From Tigriopus japonicus (Eukaryota > Arthropoda > Copepoda > Harpacticoida > Harpacticidae): a stretch of 64,000 bases of DNA. The translations under genes were made by a program, and so were the position numbers. The stretch lies in the NCBI GenBank assembly GCA_010645155.1, contig CM021319.1, positions 5,787,354-5,851,353 on the forward strand. Direction: 5' to 3'. Below, piece after piece: positions 46,310 to 57,204 of this stretch. How positions within the stretch are numbered: position 1 is the first letter of the stretch; each line of letters starts with the position of its first letter. The notes beneath the pieces were generated by a model, which had not been told where the DNA came from, did no database searches, and was given only the letters and a program-made list of their open reading frames with translations.

Positions 46310-47541
46310 TCAATGGATCGAATCGAATCCTTGGATCAATCTAGAACGACAACTTGGCTGGCCATGAAATCCATTGTAGCTCAAGGTTAAGGATATTGAT
46401 TGGTCTTACCCGTGTGGTACCTTAATAAGGTTGGTTGACTCCGGGGAGTGAGTAAAATAGAGAGAGAAATCGGCAAAGTCGATCGGATTGTTGTAGACGC
46501 ACTTTGTGATTCAGTCTAGAGACCCTCTCAGCAGGGTTGCCAGGTCTTCGACGGCTCTTATCGCCAGATTTGCCACCGAAATTCGCCAGAATTCGCCACC
46601 TCATTTGAAAATTCGCCAGATTTTCGCCAAATATATTTTTACTAACAACCTTATGTACATCATGCTGAAGTAATCATCAAGGAAAAACTCAAATGGTCAA
46701 TTCTTCAGTTTTGTTTTTCAACTTTTATTTCAACTTTTATCTTTTGATACACATTTCGTGACAAAAGTTCTCGAAGAAAAAAGGAATGCCACCATATTGA
46801 CTTTCCTTCATAAATTTCCATTTGTAGCACTTAGAACGCGTTTTAGTTTGTAATTTGTGAACAAAATTAAAATTTTATTGATGCCAAGTAATAAAATCTT
46901 TCGGACTCTTTTCTGAAATGCTATGAAATTTATAACTCTTTAAAAGCAATGTTAATGGTATTAATATCACGTTAACAAAATCTGACCAGTTGCCATTAAA
47001 AAATCCCAAAATGTGACGTGATCACTCAAAAAGTAAAAATCACTTTTTTATATCAATGACATTGTTCATGCCCTGCAATTTGACCATATGATAATAGATT
47101 GATTAGTAAACCATAAAGAGGGCGTAACCAAAACCAAACGGGCGCAATCGCAAAATAATAGGATGAACAATTTATTTAGGATTTCAATTGGCCCTACCAT
47201 TAGGAAAATCAAATTGGGAAATTTTTAAAATCAGTTACTCATGCATTTGCCGAAGCTTTTGACTTCATAAAGTCTCTTTTTCCCAAACTCGCTTGTTAAA
47301 AATTCTTGTACGCATTTTTTTACCGATTTTAACTGGTACACAGAATGTCATTCCATGTAAAAGTAAAAAAAAGAGAAAACCCGTGTGGGGAAAAGGCATG
47401 TCTGATAAAAGCATCGGTCTGTAAGGGAGTTGGAAATAGCTGCCCCATAAAGGGCATGCTATTCCCTGTTGTACTTATTGTATTTTACTTATTGTATAAT
47501 ACCCATTCCCTGCCCTTAGGACAGGTCACAGATAGTGGATA

Positions 47542-49448
47542 ACTCTTACTTATAAATCTACCACTTCGTGTACGAGGTTGCTTGAGTGAAAAGGACAACA
47601 TTGCGCACAAAATTCTTGCTTTCCATTAATTCCAAATTTCCTTGAGTATGAAAACTTAACTTCTTGAATGATTTTGCATGTTGAAGTGAGATGAACAATG
47701 TCAAAAGGGTTAAGATCATTAGCGAATGAATCAAGAATTTAAGAAAAAATACTCATACTACATATAAATATCAGGCAAGAATAGAGTGAACTTAAATGAT
47801 TGTTAAGGTAATGCAAAATCAAGGATCATGAAATGGTGTATTTTGAAGTGCCGAGGGTAACTAAGCATACAATTGGATCTAAATTTAAGGGATTATTTCC
47901 TTGGGGGCGGATTTGTCATTACATAAATGGTCACCAAATTAAAATGACTTGAATCAAAGGATTTTTGATTGAATATTTATGACAACACTGAATGTTTTCA
48001 TGAGGATGAACCTGATGAGAGTGAGCAGGAGATGAACCAAGAGATCAAGATTACCAACAAGGAGGGCGTGGCAAAGCTATGGAAGCATGTACTATTGCAA
48101 GGATCTCGGAAGACCTGGATGCTTTGCCATTGCCAAAAGCAGCTTTTTGAACTCTGAGCCAATTTCAACAAAGTCTATTCAAACCAGTTGTCCAAGTCGT
48201 CATTCAAAGTTCACATGCTTTAATTTCAACTTGATCAACTGAAATATATGGCAATGAGAGTAACTTGAAACCTATAGCAATGGGCGCTCTTCCAACCAAA
48301 CAAATATACCTACAGTCATTCTTTTGGGCTATTGTTGGGTCAATTTGTCTCTTGCTTCTGAACATAAGTACTGCGAATGTTACAAATTCTAAAACGTTGT
48401 TTCTAGCAAGTGGATGAATGAATGATTCAGCCAACGACATCCTGAAGTGCTGTCTTATCAATTTTATCAAAACAAAACCATATACTTGAATGGGATTCAG
48501 TTTATGAAAAAAATTGATCGGTTGAGGAGAGGCTCCCATGTCTTACGTTTTCCTTGGTATAATGTATTTATAGAATCGCAATTCATAGACATGTGAAGAA
48601 AAATAAAACAGAACAGAAAGAAGAAAGAACAAATAGGCATTGGAGGCTTGATTTTTTTCATTTTTCAGAGGAGAATAGGAAATTTTTCATAAGAGTGCAT
48701 GAAAAAGGAACAAAAAGGGCACTCCACATATGCTCCAAATCCAACTTTTGATGGGAAGTAAGTGGTTTGAAATTTTGAAGCTCAATTGAAATGGACAAGA
48801 TTATTACGATTTCATAACTGTTACACACAAGTTTGCTTCATGAAAGAGTATGAAAATAAATATGTAGCTGTGCAAGTATTTGATTTAGTTCAGTTTTCCT
48901 TCCTTTTTCAAAGTGTAATCTTGGATGATTAAATTTACATTGACACTAGTTTATTCATATACCTGCTTCAACATGTTACAATGCACGTGTGTGTTTGATT
49001 TTCAATACTCTAATATTGAGACAAATCCTTCTTTGTAATTTTGGATGACATATTTATGAAATAACTTGATTGGTGTTATTTGAGACACAATAAAGTTAGG
49101 AAAGGAATCCCCTTTTTTGTGTGCTTATAAAGAAAATTTTCTGTTGTCCTCCAAAAAATGAATACAATTTAAGTCTCCAAATTTCCTTGTTTTTCTTTTT
49201 GTTCTGTTCATTTATTCACAAGTCTGTGCATTACAAAGCATTCATCATGCTTTACCTTAACACTTAGCTAACAATAGCAACCCTCTTGGCATTGTGTTTC
49301 TCATTTACACATGCAAAATCATTCAAGAAGTTAAGTTTTCATACTCAAGGAAACTTGGAATTAATGGAAAGCAAGAATTTTGTGCGCAATCTTGTCCTTT
49401 TCACTCAAGCAACCTCGTACACGAAGTGGTAGTTTTATAAGTAAGAGT
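47542..49448. mobile_element. Nested DNA element with 139-bp terminal inverted repeats
   Basis: Arms 47542-47680 and 49310-49448 are near-perfect inverse complements, starting ACTCTTACTTATAAA. The pentamer GGATA flanks both ends (47537-47541 and 49449-49453). It sits inside the 46532-50028 element. Interior frames (63 aa at 47969, 111 aa at 48539 minus) have no recognised transposase motif. The superfamily is open; 5-bp duplications with such long arms do not fit standard hAT. Confidence 0.65.
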
Positions 49449-49825
49449 GGATAACAAGTTGTCTAGATGAGACTTGAAAACTTATAATGGGTCGTCTAAT
49501 GGATAGATTCGTCGCAAAGAGGGAGGAAGTAAGTTCTACATCAAAAGAGTGAAACAAAATTTTCATGTTCTTGATAAAAGCACAATCAAATCAAGAAACA
49601 AACCTTTGGTCAAAGCTCTTCCCCTTTAGTGATTGTCATCTAAAATATTCAATCCTTGGTTTTCAGTCAGAATAAAAGTCAAAATCATAAAGAGAAAATA
49701 AAACATTTGCCTGAGTTATCGCCAAAAAATGGGCGATTTTGCCAAATTTTTTCGCCAAATTTCCCCGATTTCGCCTAATTTTTCACCAAATTTGCTCAAT
49801 TCGCCAAGTTTATCGCCAGAAATAC

Positions 49826-49930
49826 AAAAATCGCCAGATTTATCGCCAGTGATATCAAAATTGCCTGATTTATCGCCAGTGATATCAAAATTGCCAGATT
49901 TATCGCCAGTGACATCAAAATCGCCAGATC
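49826..49930 (+). repeat. 30-bp tandem repeat in the large hAT element
   Basis: Three consecutive near-identical 30-base units beginning GATTTATCGCCAGTGA with two or three substitutions, followed by a truncated unit. The units contain the CGCCAG motif that also lies just inside both ends of the element. Confidence 0.85.
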
Positions 49931-51178
49931 AGCTGATTTCGCCAGATTAATTTTTCTATCGCCAGACACGTTTCAAAATAGCCAGATTTGTGAAATCTGG
50001 CGATAGAAATCGCCAGTTGGCAACCCTGCCTTTCAGAGATTGGCACTAAAATCTATGAAAGCCCGACCGACACAGACAGTCTGTGACGTCATCCAACATG
50101 CGGGAAGCCAAAGTTCATGATTAAAGGAAACCTTTTCTTATCTGAAACACATCTAAACCATTTGACTCATTTGATAGTGCAGTTTGGTAGGTGAAAATCC
50201 TCAAGCTTTCTGGAAATGTGTCTAAGGTATTTACCTGATATGCAAAAAGTTAATTTAAATTATTGTGGAGTTCAAACAAGGGCCAATTCATATCTCATGA
50301 TCAAGTGATATTAAATTGTGGCGTGCGCAGCATTTTTCTTGCGAGGTTGCAAGGTAGGGTTACCACTTGGAGACTTCGTGCTTTGCTCACGTATATGAGC
50401 AAACACGATTTCCAGTTTACTATATGCAACCCTGCTCAGAAGTCACAAAAGTCAGGGACTTTTCTTGCCTTTCCGTGCTCCTTAAAGAAAAAACCTGTTA
50501 ATGAAGACTAGTAGACAGAGGAGAATATGATTTTACATAGGCTGTTCAAGTGAGGCTAGATAATCTCCATTGAACTTGGCCAAAATAATATGTCGGTCTA
50601 AAACGCTGAAATTCTCAAGAAGAAAGACGAAACTTTCGTTAGTGTAATGAAATTGAGTCATTGTGGTCAGGCCCAAAATGAACTTTGTCATAATCTAGCA
50701 ACACTGAGCGAATGGATTTGCTCGCTCTCAAAGAAACAAAAGGCTTCGGAAGTACTGGTGAGATCAAACGGCTCAAACATAGACCACGGAACTCCTGGAC
50801 GTCTGACGCTAAAGCAACCTTTTCATAATGCGTTTTGTTGCTTAGGAGGCCTAGCAACTTTCTCAGACCTAAACTGATTAATAAAACCGAATCTTTCTCT
50901 TTCCTGTCTTTGTTAAGACTCTGCATTTATCCTTTCAAGGGTTTTCAAAAAGTTTTAAGTTATTATGTTACTTATTTATGTAAACAAAGAACAAACCCTC
51001 AGGCTTCCACATAGGTTGACTTAGGTATGCTAGATTTTTAAGGTATATATAGTTTCAATTTTAATTATTTGCCTAGTCAGGGTTTAATGACTGGCATTGG
51101 CTACCACATTTAAGTCATGGTTAATGTTTATCAGTTAACCAAACAACCTATTTCCCTGAATTATCTATGAGCCATTAC

Positions 51179-51944
51179 AAGGGGTTCAGATTTCAGGCAA
51201 ATGAGAGTTTATGCCCAAAAACATGTTTATTTGCTACTTGTTTGCTTTTAAAAAATCTCCATCAAAGATCGCTCGCTCGAACGCATGCCCGCGCAAACAC
51301 GGTCGCTTTCAAAGTGACGCTTTTTTTGACTTGAATTTCAGGTGGCTCCCTCTGAGAAGTACATTTTGCTCACTCTCGACAGAAGAGAGCAGCTCCCCCT
51401 ATAATCACAGCAGAACCTTGAACTATTTTAGAGGGATTGAAGTATTGGAGTGCGTGTATCAGTTCTGGGCAAATAAATACCAATTTTACCAGTTTTGGGC
51501 AAATAAATACCACTTTTTTGCCAGTTTTGGGCTAATATATACAAATTTTGCCAGTTTTGGGCAAATTACTACAAATTGTGCCAGTTCAGGGGCAATTAAA
51601 TGCAAAAATTTGTGGTGTTTTGCGCAAATCAATGCAAAGCTTGTCTTTTTTGTTCAAAAATAGAAAAAAATTGCTCGAAATGTTTTGTTCAAAGGATATA
51701 TTGATTAAATAACGGAATAAAAATATTTTCTCTTAGATGTTCATACACTTGCATTCCATTTTATTGTTGGTGAAGCATGGTTTTCCAAATTTAGTTGGCC
51801 AGTTTTGCTCTATTTTGGTAAATTTTTGTGTCTATTTGCCATTTCTTTGTTTATTTGCCATATTATTTGACAATTTGGACGCTCTTTTTTGCCATTTTTG
51901 GGGGCTAAAAGGTATGTTTTATTTGCCAGAAATCTGCACCCCTA
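51179..51944. mobile_element. Non-autonomous hAT element, 766 bp
   Basis: Left end AAGGGGTTCAGATTTCAGGC and right end GCCAGAAATCTGCACCCCTA are inverted copies with few mismatches. GCCATTAC is duplicated exactly at 51171-51178 and 51945-51952. An internal ~30-bp array (CCAGTTTTGGGCAAATAAAT, about 51460-51600) repeats the GGCAAAT motif found within the terminal repeat. Confidence 0.9.
51460..51600 (+). repeat. Subterminal minisatellite of the 51179 element
   Basis: Five imperfect units of about 30 bases, each with a CCAGTTTTGGGCAAAT-like core and a TAATAC/AAATTT tail. Related in motif (GCAAATAAAT) to the array of the 3443 element. Confidence 0.8.
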
Positions 51945-52089
51945 GCCATTACCATAATTTAATGAAACATATCTTCAATCGTCAGAATATTTGTTATTTA
52001 AAGATCATTCTAGTTATGTTACATTAGCCATGTTATATTGGCATAGTCTTATTTTCATTTTGTAACCCTCCTTGTTATTAAGAAACTTA

Positions 52090-52839
52090 CAGGGTCCGCC
52101 ATATATGCTGCTCCGCAATAGAGGCCTATAGCTCTGAAACCACTACTCCTACATGAATAATTCTAATACCATTGGAAAGCGCTGAGTCTCCCATTCACGA
52201 AAATGTTATGTTTTTCAATATTTGAACAAAAAATAACAGTAATATAGCAAAAAAGTGACAAAATATCCAATATATATTTTTTTCAAAAGCCCAAAATATT
52301 TGGAAAAAAGCCGTATATTTAAGAAATATTTTTTTTGACAAGGCCATTTTTTGGTATTTTTGTCTGTGTGCACCGATTTTCCAACTTTGTTTCTCGTGAA
52401 ATTGATGCGAATGGCCGTTTTCGGGTGTAAACTTGACATGTCACAGATCTAAACAATACAATTTTCAATTTGCCTCAATAGATGGCGCAGTTTTTTCGTA
52501 TGTGACAATAGTTTTGATTTTGAATGTCTAATCTTAGTACAAATGCCATTTTGTAGAGATTTTGTATTTTGGGTTCATTTTGAAAAGGCTCTAATGAGCA
52601 TTGGTCATTCATTTCTTTTCCTCAATTTTGCTCGAAATATTTTTTTTGACTAGAATATTCGAGAAAATATTTATTTTTTCCTTGAAACAGCCAAAATATT
52701 TGAAAAATCGGGGAAAAGTGGGGAAATATTTTTCAAATACTTTTTTTTAAAATATTACCGGGCCCTATTCATGTAGGAGTAGTGGTTTCAGAGCTAGAGG
52801 CCTCTATTGCGGTGCAGCATATATGCAAGGCAGACCCTG
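52090..52839. mobile_element. Mariner-like (TA-flanked) non-autonomous element, 750 bp
   Basis: Inverted ends of about 80 bases: CAGGGTCCGCCATATATGC on the left and the inverse of CAGGGTCTGCCTTGCATATA on the right, both running into ..CCGCAATAGAGGCC. Each end is flanked by TA, as for Tc1/mariner elements. The interior is AT-rich and includes a block shared with 2411-2483. An ATTACCGGGCCCTA string just inside the right end may be the edge of another insertion. No transposase. Confidence 0.75.
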
Positions 52840-52852
52840 TAGGTAAACACAT

Positions 52853-53150
52853 TAGTGATGTGTTTCGAACCGGGAGTGCTGCCATTTTTTACTCGGAAAT
52901 TTATCATTGTTGATTAGGGCAGATTGTATTGAACGTTTTTAAAAAGACCTAAACAGGGACCAATTTGGCAACACTCGAACTAGTTCGATTTCGAGTTCCA
53001 TCAGTAGTTATACTTTTGGATTTCGAGTTGGCAGTGCTGCCATATTTTATGGCGTCTCTAGTTGAGAAGATTAGTTGGGGGTCAACTTTTTGACCTTAAA
53101 ATCCAAAGTGGCAAAACTCGACCAAAAATCCAACTCGAAACACATCAGTA
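52853..53150. mobile_element. 298-bp hAT MITE, copy A
   Basis: Ends TAGTGATGTGTTTCGA and TCGAAACACATCAGTA. AAACACAT is duplicated exactly at 52845-52852 and 53151-53158. Nearly identical, in inverse orientation, to 61232-61529 and of the same length. It begins 13 bases after the mariner-like element. Confidence 0.93.
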
Positions 53151-53168
53151 AAACACATCCCACATCAG

Positions 53169-53996
53169 TAGAGCCCGGGAAAAAATGTTGGAAAAACGTC
53201 CAAAAAATGTCATTAAAATGTCAGGAAAAAGGGCAAAAATTTTTGAAATATAGGGCAAAAAGGGCAAAAATGTTGAAATTTAGAGCAAAAAGAGCAAAAA
53301 AATGTTAAAAATTAGGGCAAAAAAGTCAACGAAATGTGTGAGAAATGGGACTAGATGTGTGGAGGACTTGAGAATTCTACGTAAGACAGTGTGACCAGAC
53401 ATCTGAAGGAAATAATGCCGTCAAAACTCTAGCTTGAAAAAACGGGAGGTTGCGCTTCACATAGCGGGGTGTTTTTATAAGCTAGACGTCAAAACAGTTT
53501 ATGTTATAAGTCAGATAGCACATTCAGAACCTTTAAAAGGCAATAGATATGAAAGTCTGAGAAAATAATGGCAACAGTGCCAACTTAAAACATACTTTAC
53601 TCTACACATAGCTATTTAGCCCACGTAAAATAATCACAAAAACAAGGGTCACAAAGTTTCTGATGTGAACTTTTTCACAATAACAAAAATAACTTTAAGG
53701 GCACTTTTTTCCCCTTTCCAAAGATTTTGATTAATTGGCATCATAAAATGTGAAGTTGAACAATGACAATTTTAGCGGGAAATTTTGGCGGGAAATTTCA
53801 AGCCTTCATTTGATCAATTGGTCCCTCAGAACCGGTTTTGGGATGACATTTTTGAGCAAAAAGTACAAAAAATGTTAAGAAAATGTTGGAATTTTCCAAA
53901 AAATGTCAAATAAAATTAAAATGTTATATTCACGTAAAATTGGCAAAAAATGTAAAAAATATTTTTTGAAGTAAAAAAATTTTTTCCCTAGCCCTA
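53169..53996. mobile_element. Non-autonomous hAT element, 828 bp, with AAAATGTT arrays
   Basis: Left end TAGAGCCCGGGAAAAAATGT and right end TTTTTTCCCTAGCCCTA are inverse with small differences. CACATCAG is duplicated exactly at 53161-53168 and 53997-54004. Subterminal regions consist of repeated AAAAATGTTGGAAA / GGGCAAAAATGTTG units on both sides. No coding capacity. Confidence 0.88.
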
Positions 53997-55232
53997 CACA
54001 TCAGGTATTGACATCCGCACAAGCAATGTTTACAAAAATCCGCTCGTCAGCTGCCCTAGTTGAGGCTTGTCAACATATCTCATAAACTCTTCTTTCTTTG
54101 AGTGCGAGTGTTATCTCTTGGTACTTTCAAGACTTGTATTTATCCAAAATGATTAACAAATGTTGATTATGACAGAGCAATGGTCCCAGAAAGTAAATAT
54201 GCAGGAAATAGTCATGATGGAGACTACTTTATACCTTATCATATACAGTATATGATGTGATTTCTTAAACAATCTAAAACTCTTCAAAATCCTAATACAT
54301 TCTCCATTCTTTTGTTATGCTGGGAAAGGGAATGTCTCTTGTATTTTTCATGGTTATTTACATCATTTATATTGCTGATATATTTGAATCTTAAACTTAA
54401 CATTAACTACATCCTAACATTGGAGTCACTACATTGATTTCCTTTAGTTTGATATCCATCCTAAGATCCATAGTTCACATTCTGTTAAGCTAAGTCATTC
54501 CAGTGAAACCAGGAATTGTGTATGTGAACTCTGAAGTGATTTTCATGTTCCAATGCATTTCGAATAGTTCTCCATCAAGAGATCAATATCATGGATGTGG
54601 TACTTGCTTCAAATAAAGTTCACATTTATTAGCTAATGCTGTGTGTTGCAAACCAAGGAAAATGAAGCCACAGTTTGTTGAAAAGTCATCCTCACAAATT
54701 TTGTGTAAACGTTAAAATCACATTACGGACACAAAGGGTGTATTTAGAGTCAGTTTCTTGATGGGTGTTGCGAACTTTCTTAACTAGAAAGTGCTTTAAA
54801 ATCGCAAAATGGGTGTACAAATTTGCAAAGAAACAGCATGCCATCAAAATTATTTCTAAGCTACTTACAATATGGGAATGGGGCATGGTGGCGCAGGCAA
54901 GTTGTCATACCATTTTGTTCATTTGTCTAATTCGTCTAATAAAATTTCAGGTTGTTTTGTAACCATGTTTTACCACATGTGAGCCATCAGGAGCTAGCAG
55001 TGCAGACTGAAACCCAAATATGATTTTTTAGCCTTTTAATATAACAATAAAGAATGGCACTCAATTTGTGACTTATTTGAAGGGCGTCATACACATTTCG
55101 TCACTTTGTACAATCAAAAGTAACTAACATCCATTAAGACAGGAGGACCCCAACACATGATCCTTTGTGCCTGATTATTATCTATATTTTCTTAAAGCTT
55201 TGGATGCGTTTGACATCCTCAGATCCACTTAC

Positions 55233-55292
55233 TTATTTTTTTCAGTTGGTAGCGGATTTTTTACCGCTACAAGGATTGGAATTCCTTGCAAG
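55233..55292 (-). repeat. SINE fragment related to 34477-34670
   Basis: On the minus strand the string CCTTGTAGCGGTAAAAAATC follows GGAATTCCAA and ends in an A-rich run. It matches the 3' body and tail of the SINE at 34.6 kb (CCTTGTAGCGGTAGTAAGAA). The tRNA-like head is missing. Confidence 0.6.
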
Positions 55293-55436
55293 TAATATTT
55301 TTTATTGCTTAGATTAAAAATTTATATGATGTTTGGTCTACCAACAATAGTTACTGCTGGCAGATCAGGATAACCCTGAAAAAATCGGTTACATGAGAAG
55401 AAATAACATACTAAACAAAACACGGACAAAGCAAGC

Positions 55437-56951
55437 CTAGAAAATGGATAACTTCTTGTGACCTGCTCGGTGATCTTTCATTCCTTGGACATGGGTTTCC
55501 CGACTCTGTAGCGACTTCAGGTGCTTTTGCTTTTGAAGAATTTTCGTATGCACAACCGCTGCAGTGGCTGCATCATTTCTTTTATGACGTTGATGAGTGT
55601 CTTTAAGGGTTTGCAGGTCTTTTTGAGCTTTCCGAATCTCTTCAGATAGCTTGAAGCTCTCCACGTTCAAATTGGCTTTGGCCGGTTTGATGTGAGCGCT
55701 ACTCGTACGACCAAGTTTGGCAAAAGGGCTATTTTTGGATTTCCTCAACCCCGCCTCCGGATCCTTCCCCAAAGTGTTGATGAAATTGAACAAGGACTCC
55801 TCGCGTGCTTGCTTTTGTTTGGCCTGGAAATATTTCCGCCGAGATTTCCGCTCTTCAATCCGCTTCTGCTTTTTTATGGCATTTTCCACGGACAAAGCAT
55901 CCCCACCCCCAGCTTCTTGTCGTTTATCCATGCACCAATCCAGAGATTTTCCTTGTGGGTAGACAGTGGCTGAAACGGGTTCAACCCTCCCATCGGACGT
56001 TTTGCCTAAACCTGACCCCGTCACATAACCCATCTTCATCATAAGTCGCGATCCAATGCCTTTGGTGTGTTTTTCCCAATCTCCTAATTTTGTACAATTC
56101 AAGTTTCTTAATAGGGATGCGTTGGGAGCAAAATCACTCTCATTGAGAGCCTCATCCGACACAGAAGGTGATTCCCTCACGATCTTTTCTTTGTTTTCCC
56201 AAAATTCATCCTTTTCTGTGTTGGCTGCCAGAGGTAAAACCGATTCAAATGGCAAACTATGGATATCCGCATGGCCATGTATTAGTCTGAGATGAACAAC
56301 TTGATCTTCAACTCCTTCCACGGAGGCGTGCTTCCATAATGGATCACCTTCGGTTTTGGCTAAAACCGCTGATCCCACTTTGAGCTCAGTGAAATCCGGT
56401 TCCTCATATTCGGCTAGATCCGACAAGTAAACGGATTCGCCGTGGGAAAATTTGCATTCGGATTCCTCGAATCGGCATCGTCCGTCCATGAAGAATCGAC
56501 ATGGTACCATGGAAAGAGAGGTGGGATGGGAAAAAACCACTCGGACCTTGGCTTTGGTCATGCATCCATATAGAGAGTCATGATCGATTTGAAAAATAAT
56601 CCCGTTGTGCATAGTTGAATTTTCGAGAATAACGTGAGGTGCTCGACATTTCATCCCCTCTAAATGCGAAAGGTCCAGGGCCTCGTCGACCTCAGTTTCG
56701 AGGCTTTGGGTAGAAGTAGAGACTTCTGCCTCATTTTCTTCCTCTTGATTTGGGTGTGATTGATCTAGGAGGGCTAATAATTCGGACTTTTTCTGTTCAA
56801 GAAGACTTTGTTTGGTCAGGTCAATCAGACTTGTCAAATCCTTGACCAAAGTAATCAATTCGTCATTGCCAGGATCGCACACCAAAGCATCTTGGACTTG
56901 TTTTAACTGAGTTTTATACACTCCAATGCTACCTTCATGTTCTTCTGACAT
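55437..56951 (-). CDS. ZGPAT: ZGPAT (ZIP), CCCH zinc-finger and G-patch protein
   Basis: Nuclear RNA/DNA-binding protein; the vertebrate form is a transcriptional repressor linked to splicing factors. Single coding exon, 504 residues, the family's usual length. In order: an N-terminal coiled coil (about 8-70), a CCCH finger at about 146-167 (C-x7-C-x6-C-x3-H, CRFF..CRF..CKFSH), a Tudor-like segment (KVGSAVLAKTEGDPLW..), a G-patch at about 295-342 (GIGSRLMMKMGYVTGSGLGK) and a C-terminal basic coiled coil. The ATG at 56951 matches the family start; an acceptor (atttgcag) four bases upstream suggests a 5' UTR intron. It lies 253 bases downstream of the BRCA1-like stop, same strand. Confidence 0.93.
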   Translation of the reverse strand: MSEEHEGSIGVYKTQLKQVQDALVCDPGNDELITLVKDLTSLIDLTKQSLLEQKKSELLALLDQSHPNQEEENEAEVSTSTQSLETEVDEALDLSHLEGMKCRAPHVILENSTMHNGIIFQIDHDSLYGCMTKAKVRVVFSHPTSLSMVPCRFFMDGRCRFEESECKFSHGESVYLSDLAEYEEPDFTELKVGSAVLAKTEGDPLWKHASVEGVEDQVVHLRLIHGHADIHSLPFESVLPLAANTEKDEFWENKEKIVRESPSVSDEALNESDFAPNASLLRNLNCTKLGDWEKHTKGIGSRLMMKMGYVTGSGLGKTSDGRVEPVSATVYPQGKSLDWCMDKRQEAGGGDALSVENAIKKQKRIEERKSRRKYFQAKQKQAREESLFNFINTLGKDPEAGLRKSKNSPFAKLGRTSSAHIKPAKANLNVESFKLSEEIRKAQKDLQTLKDTHQRHKRNDAATAAVVHTKILQKQKHLKSLQSRETHVQGMKDHRAGHKKLSIF

Positions 56952-57204
56952 GTTGCTGCAAATAACGGAAAGCAATGAGCTAGCACAAAATGTAAAGCTA
57001 AGCGTTAGGGTTTTCTTACATGGAAATGGAAAACAAAAACACAATTCGAGTCAGCTGGGTGTGATCGATTTCAGCCTTTGAGGTTGGGTGAGAAAATTGG
57101 ATCTCAATGAATAATTTTTACCATACATTTATAAATTTATTCTTTAAGGCCCTTCTCAAGTTACAAAAGTGGGTTGGATTTAATTTCTGAAATGACAAAA
57201 AGCG

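Larger units (their letters stand above)
46532..50028. mobile_element. Large hAT-like element, 3497 bp, with CGCCAG arrays
   Basis: Ends CAGGGTTGCCA and TGGCAACCCTG. Flanks CCTCTCAG (46524-46531) and CCTTTCAG (50029-50036) agree at seven of eight bases, fitting an old 8-bp duplication. Both subterminal regions are packed with TCGCCAGA/TTCGCCAA motifs; the right one includes three 30-bp tandem units at about 49830-49920. A second transposon (47542-49448) is nested inside. No transposase was recognised. Confidence 0.75.

Noticed and set aside
47969..48539. Transposase remnants in the nested element
   Set aside because: The short frames (63 and 111 residues) show no DDE/DDD, BED finger or dimerisation motif that I can recognise.
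49826..49930. 30-bp direct repeats resembling a CRISPR array
   Set aside because: The units are directly adjacent with no spacers and the genome is eukaryotic.
49729..49950. 73-residue open frame with repeated SPDLSPVISKLPD
   Set aside because: It is the translation of the 30-bp tandem array in a transposon end, with no start context or family.
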